Positions 53,696 to 64,000 of a stretch of DNA of 64,000 nt are shown here, piece by piece. The notes below the pieces were generated by a model. The model worked only from the letters and a program-made list of their open reading frames with translations, did no database searches and was not told the DNA's origin. How positions within the stretch are numbered: position 1 is the first letter of the stretch; each line of letters starts with the position of its first letter. Origin of the DNA: Clusia tigrina. Taxonomy: Eukaryota > Arthropoda > Insecta > Diptera > Clusiidae. The position numbers were made by a program, and so were the translations under genes. The stretch is taken from assembly GCA_920105625.2 (NCBI GenBank), contig CAKKTE020000090.1, positions 1,154,501 through 1,218,500 of the forward strand, read 5' to 3'.

Positions 53696-54349
53696 CCATG
53701 GTATAGGTCACCACAAGCAACGCATACAGTACGTAGTGTATGTATGCATACAGTACGCAGTATGTTTTTATGTGACCATCCCGGTTCCAACTCACCTCGA
53801 AACAAGGGTTGTGATACTCTATTTTTATTTTTTATGTTATATACAGATTTGTCCTTAAATCCAGCATCTTCGAGTGCATTTTGAATTACCTCTGTAGCCA
53901 CATCTGGTTCCATACCTTTTATTACTACTACAAGGCGCTTACTGGTCTTCAATAGTAGTTTTTTTTTTTTTATTACGGGCAAAATTCTCTACCAATAAAC
54001 GATAGTTGTTTTTGTAGTATATTTGAATTTTTGTTCCCGCAATTTTTCCTCGCAATAGTGGAAATACGCGAAAGTTATTGACTTATGCTTTTTACCAGTG
54101 CGTTTGAGCTACTTTCTCGAAGATAAATAGGGGGAGGCATACGTGATTTGCTATTAGTAGGTATATTATCAATTGTGTCAATTTTAGCAGCAGAATCCTC
54201 TATTGTTGATATAGAGATGTTCAAAGTGATTTTCGTTTGTGCTAGGAGTGTCTTTAGTATTAAGATTTGTTACTTTTTTGCTTGGGTTTGAAGCGTCAGT
54301 TTTCGTTGAAGCTTAAGTTTCGTTGAAACGTAAATTTTCGCAGGATGGG

Positions 54350-54714
54350 AATATGCGATTATAGTTCTAGGAACATTAGCCTATATTCCATCTAGACCGA
54401 TAGTGCGTGGCGAAGAGTCACATCCTGCCCGAGGGAACCCTGCTATTTCTAACAGAACACTACGGATCTAGACTGAGGAGTCAATAAACACCTCCCCGGA
54501 TACAGGGTGTGGTGGAGCAAACTATAATAAACCTCTGGGTTGGAGCAAGATGTCATACGACCCGTGTCGATGCTCAGCCTGGCTGGGGACCCAGGTCAAA
54601 AAAATAGCCCAGTCTCTAACGGAGTGCTCCGGATACTTGGCGTTCTCCTGTTCTATCTAGCCTTACCCGCGCACACGGATCTCTGCGCGATCGGACCTCT
54701 CTTGTCCGATACTC
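54350..54714 (+). other. Probable 5' untranslated region of the LOA-type element
   Basis: No long frame with known motif. Contains ATACAGGGTGTGGTGGAGC and TCTTGTCCGATACTCG. It leads directly to ORF1. Confidence 0.4.
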
Positions 54715-56089
54715 GTGGGACCACATATGTCATCCAACCAAATAAACTCAGAACCAAAACCAAAGGAGGGCGGTCCTCCCAAAAAATCGACAGAGGCGAT
54801 CCTGTCTACCGCTAATACAAGGGTGGCAGACAAATCGATAGCAGCAGGAGGCAGAGGGGGCTTAAGCGTTAGGGCTGGTCCCAGCACGAGTGCTGGTAGC
54901 AGGGGACGGGGAGGCTTGGGAAAACCGGTCTCTCGTCTCTTTCAGAGGGGTGCTGAAGGAAGAAACCCGGAGGAGGTGGTAAAAACCCAAACGCTGGCTG
55001 CGGTCAGGGGCTACCCCGGGGATCTATCGGCAGCAGACAGTAGAGGGGCCCAGCAGCTCAAAAAAGGTTGCTGGGGTAGGCCAGGGGGGGTCGTTTAAAC
55101 CCGTCCGTCCGTCAAAGCAGGCCTTTTACGAAAAGAAGGCGGCCTTCAAGTTCCTATCAAAATATGAAGCTCTACCAACTGATCAGCTCAATGAGGGGTA
55201 GGCTAAATCGGTAGACTGGGCAAGGGGTGTGCTATCCGGCTTGGGCAAACCGGCGGGTACAGCCCCAAAGAGATAACGTTCGGCTGAAGAGGCGGGTGAG
55301 GTCGCTAAAAGTCAAAAGTCGGCCAGAAATACCCATCCTACAGCGAAGTTGTCAAAAGGTGGGGGTGAGATGCTGGCCATCATTGACCGGAAGGAGGAGG
55401 AAGGGGTCATACCCAAAGAGAAGTGGAGATAGGTGGAGCAAGCGATTGCCGAAGTCTACCGCCAAGTCTTAGAGGAAAACCCCCCTTCTGTCACGATGCC
55501 GGCTGGTATCAGGGCAGGGCCAAGCTTATCGCATGCGATGACAGCAGGTCAGCCAACCTTTAAAAGATCGCGGTAAGCAAGGTTGGCGAGATTTGGCCGG
55601 GAGCCAAGCTCGAGGCCGTCAGCAGGGAAGAAGTTCCCAGCAGACCCAGAGGCGATCTTTAGATCATGTAATAGAGAGCTGCCAACCCATAATTGGAAGG
55701 TAGCGAAACTCGAGGAGCCAGTGGAAGGTACGAGGCAGGTGTTGCTGATACTCAACGCTGAGTCCCTTGCCCCACTGGCAGATAGAAAAGGGGTAGTCAG
55801 GTTCTGGTTCGTTGACGCGACCGTTCGGATCTACCGCAACGACGAGCAAGTTTTGGAACCGGAGGAGATAGAGGGTGACAAGGCTAGCGAGGCTGGCGGT
55901 GGTAAAGAAGGGTTGTCCAGCAGCCAAAGGTCGACTGACTCAGAGCAGCTGACCGGGGTCGGGCAGCTCTTTGAGGAGGACGACCTTCTTGACTACACCG
56001 AAGAAGAGAAGGACGCGGACGTTACGATGGTGGAGGTAAGAAAGACAGATTCTTATGAAGCTGATCGAAATCAACCTCCACCATTGTAA
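54715..56089 (+). pseudogene. LOA-type ORF1
   Basis: The first frame 54715-55098 is Gly/Arg/Lys-rich (MSSNQINSEPKPKEGGPP, GRGGLSVRAGP). The middle (55099-55582) is broken by stops in all frames; pieces such as YPSYSEVVKR near 55330 survive. The last frame 55583-56089 has HNWKVAKLEEPVEGTRQVLL, LNAESLAPLADRKG and FWFVDATVRIY, which resembles the DUF4780 fold found in ORF1s of this element group, then an acidic tail EEDDLLDYTEEEKDAD. ORF2 starts inside its end (56055). No zinc knuckle was found. Confidence 0.65.
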
Positions 56090-59000
56090 ACTCGCCTCTG
56101 CGAACTTGATGGTCCGCCTGGGTTCCTGTGGTTTTGACGTGGCCCTCATCCAAGCGCCGTGGATATGCGGCAACGAAATCTGCGGTTTGAAGATGAGAGG
56201 CTTCAAGATGATAGCCGCTCAGAGCACAGGTAAGCCTCGTGCTTTTATAGTAGCAAAGGATAACATTAACATCTTTTTGCTCCCACAGTTAAGTAATGGC
56301 GATACGGTGGCGGCAAGCATTGAGCTGTAAAATAGCAGTCTCTGGGTAGCTTCCGCATATATGCCTCATGACAAGGACGTTCCACCGGAGGAGGTTCGGA
56401 CATTGGTCATGGAGGCAGCCGCAGCCAAAAGGAACTTGGTTGTCTCCAGCGACGTAAATGCACACAACACATTGTGGGGAAGCTCGAACACTAACGCAAT
56501 GGTGAGTCAGTTTTAGACTTCATTATAGAGAATAAGTTTAGTGTGGTAAATTTAGGCTCAGAGCCGACGTTTATAACACAAAATAGAAGGGAAGTGTTAG
56601 ATATTACCCTGACCTTCGATAACTTCGCTAACAATATAAAAAGATGGAGAGTGTCGAATGAAAATTCCTACTCTGACCATCGCTATATAGAATACGAATT
56701 GAACTTCCCAGTAGCTCCAGTTAAGACCTTTAGAAATATACGGAGAACGGACTGGGGGAAGTATAGGAAGACTCTCAGGGCCTCACTGCCAATAAATCCC
56801 CGTCTGATCCCACAGACCCTGTGGAATTAGACGAGCTGATCAATCAGGTAAGCACGGCCGTGAATAGTTCACTGACAGCCGGGTGCCCGGTTGTGAAACT
56901 GAGAGGCAAGAACAAACCTTGGTGGTCAATGGATCTAGGCCTTCTCCGGAAGTCCAATAGGCGGTTATTTAACAGGGCTAAAACCTCGGGTCTGCCCGCG
57001 GACTGGGAAGTCTACAAGGCTGAGCTAAAAATATACAAGAAAGCAACTAGAACTGCGCAGCGACAGTCCTGGCAAAATTATTGTAGGGATGTGGAAGAAA
57101 CATCGGAAGCAGCTAGACTAAGAAGAATCCTAGCGATGACACCACACAGCCTTAAAGGTCCTGGTGACGTGTGGGGTGAATCGAGCGAGAAATCTTTGGC
57201 TCTTCTCTTAGATACGCATTTTCCAGGCAGTAGCACAGTGGAGGGTGATAACCCGACACCTAGGGGCAGGCAGTCTGAGATAGGGAATGCGATAGTTACA
57301 GTCGAGAAAGTTCAGTGGGCCATTAACACCTTTGGTCCATATAAATCTCCGGGTCCGGATGGAATTTATCCAGCAGAACTGCAACAATCACGGGACATAA
57401 TTACGACCTGGGTTGTGACTGCAATTAGAAGCTGTCTTAACATGGGCTATATTCCGCTGAGATGGAGAGAAACGAAAGTTTCCTTCATACCCAAGGCAGG
57501 CAGGTCCTCTCATGTAATTCTTAAAGACTTCAGACCAATCAGTCTCACGTCTTCCCTCCTAAAAACACTGGAGAGATTGATGGATGCACACTTACGGGAA
57601 GCTATACCAACTGGTAGAATCTCCTCGGCACAACATGCATACACGAAGGGAAAATCGACAGAGACGGCGTTACACGTACTTATTGGTATAGAAGAAAAAA
57701 CCATCCAGCAGAAGGATTTCGCACTAGCGGCGTTCATTGACATAGAAGGCGCTTTCAACAACATAAATGCGAACGCCATTACGGGAGCGTTAGAAGCTCT
57801 GGGCGTCGATCCGAATATGGTAGCGCTGATAGAGACGATACTCGTCAGCAGAAAGGTAACTGCCAGCTTAGGTTCCCACACCTTAAGCAGACAGGTCTGC
57901 AGAGGCACTCCTCAGGGAGGAGTCCTCTCCCCCTGCTCTGGAATTTGGCGGTAAATTCATTACTGCTAGCCCTAGAGAGGGAGGGTTGCCATGTCGTCGC
58001 CTATGCTGATGACTTGGAAATTAGAGGAAATATTGTGATTAGAGGAAAATATCCAAACACTCATGGATATTTTGCGCTCTAGCATAGCCACGCTTACTGG
58101 TTGGACGGGAAGAAGGGGATTAGGGTTAAACCCTGATAAAATGGAATTAATCCTCTTTTCTAAGAAAAATTTATCTCCTGATGTCTCCCCGCTAACATAC
58201 AAAGGTGTGGAAATTCCGATGAAGGAGACAATTAGATATTTGGGACTAGTACTAGATAGGAAACTTACCTGGAAACCCAATATTGAAGAAAGATTCAGAA
58301 AGGCCAACATTGCTTTGTACACATGTAAAAAAGCGGTCGGAATCAGGTGGGGGCTGGCTATCCCCACGTATTATGCACTGGCTGTAATTTCGGTGGTCAG
58401 ACCCATATTGCTATATGGAATACTGGTATGGTGGCCAGCCACTCAGAAACAAAGCTATTTGAAGCTTTTGAGCAAGGTCCAAAGAACGGCTTTTTTATGC
58501 ATCTCTGGTGCCTTAAGAACCACGCCTACTAAAGCTTTAGAAGTAATACTCAACATACCTACATTAGAGCTAGTAGGGAAACAAGTAGCCGCCACATCAG
58601 CACTAAGGCTGAAATGTGCGGCGTTATGGCATGATCGGCAGATTGGTCACTCGACTATTGCGCATACCTGGAGTAGTTCTATCCAACACATTGACCACTC
58701 TATACCTAACCTCAACTTCGATAGGCACTTCCAGACAGATATTCCGTCTAGAAGAGAGTGGCAAACACCAATGCCATGGAGAAGGGGGGAACTGAATTTC
58801 TACACTGACGGATCCAAACTTGACGATAGAGTCGGTTTTGGAGTTTTCTCACAAGAACTGGGACTGGAACTTTCTTTCCGTCTCCCTGACCACTGCAGTG
58901 TTTATCAAGCAGAGGTCCTAGCCATAAAGGAGGTAGTCGTATACTTAAATAAACATGCCGTAACAAAAAATATTATAAATATCTACTCGGATAGCCAGGC

Positions 59001-59125
59001 GGCCATCTTATCATTGAATTCGGTGGCACTGAAATCAAAGGTGGCACTGAAATCAAAGGTTGCTCAGGACTGCCGAGCAGCCCTAAATGATATCAGTACC
59101 GTTTTCAAGGTACGCCTTGAAAATA
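56055..59125 (+). pseudogene. LOA-type ORF2 (endonuclease, reverse transcriptase, partial RNase H)
   Basis: Endonuclease: MKLIEINLHHCKLASANL, ALIQAPWICG, VVSSDVNAHNTLWGS (56440), SEPTFITQNRREVLDITL and SYSDHRYIEY. Linker: KPWWSMDLGLLRKSNRRLF. RT: YKSPGPDGIYPAEL (57340), DFRPISLTSSLLKTLERL, SSAQHAYTKGKSTETAL, AAFIDIEGAFNNINA, CRGTPQGGVLSP, AYADDLEIRG (58000) and YLGLVLDRKLTWKPN. RNase H: FYTDGSKLDDRVGFGVF (58797), CSVYQAEVLAIKE and YSDSQAAILSLNS. Breaks at 56328 (stop), 56515, 56826, 57954 and 58030. A 15-bp duplication repeats VALKSK at 59030-59058. The 3' part with the last RNase H Asp is missing. Confidence 0.85.
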
Positions 59126-59157
59126 GCAAAAGTTTAAGAAAAGTAAAGCCAAGAAGT

Positions 59158-60205
59158 TGAGTACCCAGTAGGAACCGAGCCTGCCGAGTACGTTCGTTCG
59201 CTAATGAATATATCAACGACATGTAGAAACGAATATAAAACACAAAAGTAGCACGACAGAACGATCGCTACGCATGCCGCCAGTACAACAAAACACAAAG
59301 AGAAAAAGACGAAAATTATACATAAAATAATTTGTACCACTGGAATATGTTGAGTGATGGAAAAAATCGACAGAGCTGCAAGGTGAACGAAGGGCAAATG
59401 TCCACAATAACAAAACACTATTGAAGGTCGCCAAAGGACAAATGCTCAGGGCAGCAACAAACAGAAGAACAACAACAAAGCGGCGAAGGTGATCAAAGGA
59501 CAGACCACTACAACAACGAGCATGGCTTAGCAACAAACGAAGCCGACGAACGGAAGTGGAACTTGAAACAGCGGCCCGCCAACAGCACTATACACTGGCA
59601 GTGGTGGTCGTTTAGACTACATAAGCCGTGTAGTTCAAGGAGTAGGTCTCTTTTGCTGCATACCGCCGACGAGATCAGACCTCTCCTGTACTCCAAACCG
59701 CCGAATAGATCAGAGCTTCTTTTGCTACATACCGCCGACGAGATTAGATCTATTTTTCAACATACCGCCGACTAGAGAAGACCTATTCTACTAGACACAT
59801 ACACAAGAGACTCATTGAGAACATCTGGTTTTCAATCGTTTCCTCACTGAGACACAAACGATACAGAGACTTAGAGACTTAGTGAGAACATCTGGTTTTC
59901 AATCGTTTTCTCACTGAGACACATAGATCTGCAACGTGACAGTTCGCCTATAGGGACAAGGACAACAAAATAAAACCTTAGCTAGGCACGCGAAGAGAAG
60001 TACCCCAAGTGATAGACCTAAGATCAATTGAGTAATATTGTAAGGACTAACCAAGTCCGTAGTAATAAACATTATTATATTTTAAATAAAAAAAGTAATT
60101 TTAAATATAATAGCCCTGGTGGAATTCAATTTATAAATTTTCTGTACACGACCCCTGGAAGCCGCTGAGTCTACCCTATACAGCTATAGAAAAAGAGTCG
60201 TTACA
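59158..60205 (+). repeat. Solo family-B LTR (copy 4), with AAGT target duplication
   Basis: 1048 bp, TGAGTACCCAGTAGG to GAGTCGTTACA, flanked by AAGT (59154-59157 and 60206-60209). Its last 60 bases (ACGACCCCTGGAAGCCGCTGAG to the end) match copy 3, as do GCCGAGTACGTTCGTTCG near 59190, GACGAACGGAAGTGG and the hairpin repeats. The TATA-like position reads CTACATAAGCC (59617). It is more diverged and shorter than copies 2 and 3. Confidence 0.8.
59805..59935 (+). repeat. Two hairpin repeats in LTR copy 4
   Basis: Two units of GAGAACATCTGGTTTTCAAT-CGTTTYCTCACTGAGACAC, period about 70. Arms TTAGTGAGAA/TTCTCACTGAG can pair. Copies 2 and 3 have three units. Confidence 0.75.
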
Positions 60206-60213
60206 AAGTAGAC

Positions 60214-60587
60214 CTGAAATAGCAGATGTTACTGAGATTGTTGATGGTGGCATTGTTGAAGATGTTGCTATGAATGCTGGAGACATATGGTGTTCTTGCA
60301 GCTGATTCTGCTGTTGTGGCTGTTTTTGCGGGTTCTTTTGTTGTTGTTGTTGCTGTTGTTGCTGTTGTTCATACTGCAATTGTTGCTTCTGCTCTGTGAT
60401 TCTGTCTCACAAGTGTAAGGCAAATGAGATAACCAATGTTGCTGAAGCATTGTTTCCGCAACATTTACATTCAGTATTGGCGCTGCTTTTAAAACATTAT
60501 GCGATGTTGGGAGTAGAGCATTGCTCGCTCCATGGTAAATTAGAAGATAAATTGCACTGAGAGCATAACTGGACCTTCGGTTTGTGA
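60214..60587 (-). CDS. Host-type coding exon with poly-Gln tract, gene not identified
   Basis: Minus strand. The acceptor TTTTTAATATATAG lies before 60587. The frame opens with two bases, then TNRRSSYALSAIYLLIYHGA, PTSHNVLKAAPILNVNVAE and MLQQHWLSHLPYTCETE. Near 60400 the reading must shift by one base to continue as QLQYEQQQQQQQQQQK, EHHMSPAFIATSSTM and STISVTSAIS, ending in G before a weak donor GTCTAC. The shift may be a real lesion, a sequence error, or a second small intron. ALSAIYLLIYH faintly recalls the UBA-like region of SIK-type kinases, which is too little to name it. Phase at both ends fits the exons at 62463 and 11697. Confidence 0.5.
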
Positions 60588-60999
60588 CTATATATTAAAA
60601 ACGTTCGTACTACTTCGATTTTTACACGTTAGAGCTACCGTATTCATTGCATATGCACTAGAGCGAGACAGGCATACGTCTATGTGATTTTTTGGCGCGT
60701 TTCCAAGTGAGGGCCTTGGCTCGGGTTTGACGCTCATCGATAGTTGAACTATTTCTTTCTGTTTTGATTTTTAGTTTTTTAGTTTAGCGATGTCGGCACT
60801 TGTGACGGTACTCCGCTATGTTGGTGACCGGACGATTCTACCTCACTTTATTTTATAAGTCTCTGTCGCTATGTCTAAGAACATATACACTTTTTACATT
60901 GTGGAAACGACTTCAAAAATGCGGAACGATCCGCACACTTCAAAGATCACATATATATTTTGACTTTTTTGGCTTAACATATAGTCACAATTTTTTTCC
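60588..60999. other. Intron-like stretch, no gene recognised
   Basis: AT-rich. Holds the first of a pair of direct repeats (60697-60755; the other at 61832-61909). A + strand ORF at 60818 has no known motif. Confidence 0.4.
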
Positions 61000-61790
61000 T
61001 AGGTTGCTACATCTGTCAGTTGTTTACATGTCAATTTTGAGCGCAATATGTCAGTTGTGTGTGTAATAGCTTTGTAAACAAGTCATTGATTGGTGTTTTA
61101 TGCGAAATTAGCTATGCCGAATTTAGTTGGGCAAAGAGGGTGTCTGAAATATTGTGTAATACGGGATCACGATAATGTTTAAAACATTGTCGTTGAAGAA
61201 ATGCTGAATTGGCGTAAAATGTTATCGAAGGCTCCCAGTGACGAGAGATGGGTCTATGAATATGACATCAAAACGAACCAATAATTATCGGAAAAAGCCC
61301 CAAAAAAACCACGACAAAACCGATTCAAAATCAAGGTTTTGTTGATTTTGTCTATGATTGCCGTGGTGTCTTCTCTGGATTTATTCAGTAGTATTTATGT
61401 GAGCGTACTGAAGAAATTGAATGAATGTACGTCGCAAGAGGCCGGAATTGCGGAGAAACAACTCGTGGTTTATTCACAACGACAATGCACTGGCTCACAT
61501 ATCTTATCTTATACGCGACTATTTCAACAAAAAAAAACATTAATACCGTTCCGCAAGCTCCGTATTCACCTGACAAGACCCCATGTGTTCCTGTTCCTAC
61601 GACTCAAGTTACCACTTCGCGTTCCGAAACGATTGAGGCGAAAAATGAGCATTCGAAGAAGGAGCTGAAAGCGATTCCAAGATCGGCATATGAAAATTGT
61701 TTTGTGGATTGGAAGAAGCATTGGAATATGTGTATTGATTACCATGCTACTTTGAAGGGAATTAAATAAATATCAATGGGCACTGTCCTC
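61000..61790 (+). pseudogene. Mariner relic 3 (transposase remnant)
   Basis: Shifting + strand frames: MLNWRKMLSKAPSDERWVYEYDIKTNQ (split here: catalytic Asp region DERWVYEYD at 61240), KKPRQNRFKIKVLL, then scraps equal to HHDNAPAHTS-type text (NDNALAH near 61480), TVPQAPYSPDKTPC (61548), SKKELKAIPRSAYENC and DWKKHWNMCIDYH up to 61755. This is a mariner with all three catalytic regions in traces, unlike mariners 1 and 2. Ends not identified. It lies between two host-type exons. Confidence 0.7.
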
Positions 61791-62462
61791 TAGTGTTGTT
61801 TTCATTAAGTTCATGTCTGCGTTATTTTTTGCTGCATTTGCAAGTGCGGGCCTTCGTTCGGTTGGTGGGAGGAGAGAGTTTGACGCTCATCGATATTTGA
61901 ACTATTCAGTGAAAGGTGAAGCAAAATAGTGTTATTAAAAATTATAATCATCCTCTTTTCTATTAACGCTAAAAGTACACTAAGTTTATTATATTTTGGA
62001 AACTACGACCAAATTTCTCTTTCAGTTTTAATCCGGTCTGCTTTAACTAAAATCTTGAAAGGGCGAACTCTTCCAAAGGAACCACCGTAAACCATAATTT
62101 TTAACCTTTTTTTATATATGTATGTAATTTAAATTGTGAAACTTTTTCACAATACCAATCTATCAAAGATCAAAAACTCATCTCCTCTTCCTTTCCCTTT
62201 TTCTTTTTCTCTCTCCATTTCGAATAGATGATGAATTTCAAAGACAAATCGGACAGTCGATATTGACTGTGCCGTCATTACAAGAGTTATATTTAATTTC
62301 AAGGCCGGACCATATGACGAATACTTTTAAAAGTAATATGGTTATTTCCACCTCAAATTGTGTATGTAGGTTATGCAATTTGTGCCAGTATATTTAATTA
62401 GCATTTTGGCACAATATAAGTATGTCGGAAAAAAATTAACATAAATCAATAATATTGCATAC
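61791..62462. other. Intron-like stretch, no gene recognised
   Basis: Contains the second direct repeat (61832-61909) and AT-rich sequence with a CT-rich run near 62180-62220. It ends at the donor of the exon at 62463 (GTATGC on the minus strand). Confidence 0.4.
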
Positions 62463-62797
62463 CGGAATCGTCCTCCTTCAAACTGATATTAGTGCTACAT
62501 TTATTTTTCGTAGTGTTCTCGGTATTCAAATCACTTAATATTTCCGTATTGGTGTCTACCGTTTGTGCCATCGATGATGAAATACTGCAGTTGGAATGCT
62601 CGCTAACATTAGTTGGAGATAAAACATTCATTGCTGATGACGAATTTATACTACTATTTGAATTTTGTCGTAATATTGAAGAAGTTTTTCCGTCACGATC
62701 AAGTATAACGGCATCCATTATATTGTTTTTGATAGTGTGATTATTGCTATTATTATTGGATTGTTCTTCCAACATATTTCGCGATGAGGGTTTACAA
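62463..62797 (-). CDS. Host-type coding exon, Ser/Asn-rich, gene not identified
   Basis: Minus strand. The acceptor TTTTGTTTTATTTCAG precedes 62797; the donor is CCG|GTATGC after 62463. The frame starts after one base with CKPSSRNMLEEQSNNNSNN, then IMDAVILDRDGKTSS, SSAMNVLSPTNVSEHSN, VDTNTEILSDLNTENTT and SLKEDDS, ending with one base (phase 1). This joins in phase to the exon at 60587 (Ser-Val-Thr-Asn). Low-complexity Ser/Asn text is common in fly nuclear or signalling proteins. No TE motif. Confidence 0.6.
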
Positions 62798-63019
62798 CTG
62801 AAATAAAACAAAATATGAAAAATTTAATTGTTTAGAATACGGTTGGGCAACTCAACTCAAATAAACAAAAGTAAATAAAGGTTGGAAAAGTAAATAAAGC
62901 ACTTAATAACAGTCTTGGGAGCTATGAAATATATAATCCCAAACGATAATACTATGTATTTAATTAAATCATTTTTATTTATACAAAAACTAACAAGTTT
63001 TTTAATTTTATAAATTATA

Positions 63020-63330
63020 ATTGCAATTATGCCAATAGGTTAAGCAACTGCCAAAAAGCACACTTAGGCTTGGGGTGTGCCTTTTTTATGAGACCCAAGT
63101 TCCATTCCCTGTCAAAATCGAAGCCATTTAGAGCTTTTGATAAAGCCATTGATGGAGCTTGTTTTTTCATTTGAGATATCCAGCAGGAAGTCCAGGAAGT
63201 GGTCCTCATTTTGGACAGCTCTGGACATATACAAATCAAATGTTCATCTATGTAACTCCTTCAGAAGTCGTTTGAGGCGATTCTCACCCTCCTACCATTA
63301 GTACCCATGTTGCAGTGACAGTTAGTATGC
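63020..63330 (-). pseudogene. LOA-type C-terminal scrap
   Basis: Minus strand: LICICPELSK near 63230 and, in the next frame, FLDFLLDISN and SSINGFIKSSKWLRF (63150-63110), equal to the C-terminus of the copy at 2818-4440. The rest of the element is absent. Confidence 0.6.
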
Positions 63331-63474
63331 TAATGACGGTACCTACATATTTACTATTTAAGGATTTTTAAGCACTTGACATTTATTTCAAGCCAAGTTT
63401 GTCTAGCTTTCCACAATGCATTAATCAAAAATTGATCAGTCGAAAGCTAAAACTTTAAAACAAGCTCAAATTAC

Positions 63475-64000
63475 TCTGCCTTGTATTTATACTCAGTAGT
63501 AAACTAGAAATCTTTAATGTGGGAAATAAACGCACTTTCTTAACAAGAACTATAGGGAAGAGGTATTAGATTTAACAATAGTTACTCTTACTTGAAGGAC
63601 TTAGTCAAAATCTGGATTGTGTCTGATGAGCCTTCAATGTCTGATCATCGAATTATTAGGTTCGACATTGGGGTCCATCAGCCCAGAGTCATTAACCCAA
63701 GAACTCCCAGGAAAGCAAACTGGGTGTCTTTTTCTAGGAACCTTATGAACACTATCAACCAGGTACATCTGGGCAAGTCCATAAGGAACTATCTCGAACT
63801 TGAAAAAGCGATTGAGGAACTACATAAAGCCATAATAAACTCATATAAAGCTAGCTGCCCTACGATCAAAGTCAAATCCACCAAGGACTAGTTTTGGTGG
63901 ACTGATAAGCTTTCAAATATTAGGGTAATTGTACGTAGATTACTTAACAGGGCTAAACGCATAGGAAAATGGGAGGAATATACGGTGTCTCTTACTAAAC
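63475..64000 (+). pseudogene. LOA-type ORF2, endonuclease end and linker, runs off the window
   Basis: Starts 5' truncated at ILSSKLEIFNVGNKRTFLT (63487), then REEVLDLTIVT, IWIVSDEPSMSDHRIIRFDI (63613), PRKANWVSFSRNL and SCPTIKVKST. After a stop at 63889, WWTDKLSNIRVIVRRLLNRAKR. Matches the order in 56543-57000 (EVLDITL, SDHR, KPWWSMDL). It continues beyond the window. Confidence 0.75.

Larger units (their letters stand above)
47240..54340 (-). pseudogene. Jockey D ORF1, split by R1-2
   Basis: Upstream part (54340-53696, minus): PPIYLRE-type text near 54130, NNFRVFPLLRGKI, LKTSKRLVVVIKGMEPDV, NALEDAGFKDKSVYNIKNKNR, QPLFRGELEPG, then a deletion and CVACGDLYH at 53710. After the R1-2 insert: MGPNPSQIKLTQ and, in another frame, CSNCGGNHTANYRGYP near 47560 (last Cys lost), and a tail near 47290 with MTQFMPLMQNMVQG. 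Same family as Jockey B ORF1. A short direct repeat TGCATACAGTACG lies near the deletion. Confidence 0.7.
44720..54345 (-). mobile_element. Jockey-type element D, split by R1-type element 2
   Basis: Minus strand. ORF2 lies at 44720-47230, ORF1 at 47240-47617 and 53696-54340. R1-2 sits in ORF1 between copies of GGACCCATG. Without that insert it is about 3.6 kb. It is more decayed than Jockey B or C. The 3' end near 44720 lacks a clear A tail, and the 5' end near 54345 meets the LOA-type element. Confidence 0.75.
54350..59125 (+). mobile_element. LOA/I-type non-LTR element with ORF1 and ORF2, 3' truncated
   Basis: The most complete LOA-type copy in the window: 5' untranslated part, ORF1, ORF2 with endonuclease, reverse transcriptase and half of RNase H. 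It stops abruptly inside RNase H near 59125, a few bases before the LTR at 59158, so the 3' end was lost before that LTR arrived. The 5' border with Jockey D is near 54350. Confidence 0.75.

Noticed and set aside
60176..60379. Short independent poly-Gln protein starting at 60379
   Set aside because: More likely part of a longer exon; the last residues come from LTR sequence.
60818..61066. 82-codon ORF in the intron between host-type exons
   Set aside because: No motif, composition or splice support; likely chance ORF next to a mariner relic.

Overview
This window reads as insect nuclear DNA, most likely a higher fly (Diptera). A tephritid-type genome is a guess based on the dense mix of element families; nothing in the sequence names the species. 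There are no bacterial operons, rRNA genes or tRNA genes that I can support. Almost everything is transposable element (TE): decayed Jockey, LOA/I-type, R1-type and RTE non-LTR retrotransposons, BEL, Copia and Gypsy LTR elements, Transib and mariner DNA transposons, and one short nonautonomous element. Many sit inside one another, and several insertions can be bounded to the base by target-site duplications (TSDs).

Layout. 1-2225: start of a BEL element (gag, primer site, LTR) inserted in a decayed Jockey, next to an RTE tail. 2818-4440: 3' half of a LOA-type element. 4520-11215: Jockey A, split in ORF1 by Transib-1 (5442-7698). 11697-11927: a host-type exon on the minus strand. 12271-16632: Jockey B. 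16795-18091: a diverged LTR of what I call family B. 18170-19290: LOA remnant. 19564-29946: a Copia element carrying a solo Gypsy-type LTR (20091-20766), Jockey C (21713-26947, itself holding two mariners) and a short terminal-repeat element in its 3' LTR (29411-29847). 30240-33500: R1-type element 1, which truncates a family-B LTR (33501-35180). Immediately upstream of that LTR, on the minus strand, lie a purine tract and a Ulp1-type protease reading frame (35176-36438), then an inserted RTE (36439-39123), then Gypsy reverse transcriptase and protease parts (39134-42286) split by Transib-2 (39851-42076). 42959-44516: solo family-B LTR. 44720-54345: Jockey D, split by R1-type element 2 (47627-53686), which itself holds a truncated LTR element. 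54350-59125: LOA-type element with ORF1 and ORF2. 59158-60205: another solo family-B LTR. 60214-62797: two host-type exons on the minus strand, with a mariner relic in the intron. 63020-64000: two LOA-type pieces.

Three minus-strand exon candidates (62463-62797, 60214-60587, 11697-11927) have splice-like borders and compatible phases. The simplest reading is that the TE pile fills one or more very large introns of a host gene, as in heterochromatic or Y-linked fly genes. This is an inference.

Most notable: (1) an LTR retrotransposon that seems to carry a SUMO-protease-like (C48) domain directly before its polypurine tract and 3' LTR; (2) two Transib elements with RAG heptamer-like ends, GC-rich 5-bp TSDs and the RAG1-type zinc site and catalytic Glu; (3) hairpin-rich tandem repeats in the family-B LTRs; (4) the host exon chain. 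Nearly all element genes are broken by stops, frameshifts or deletions.
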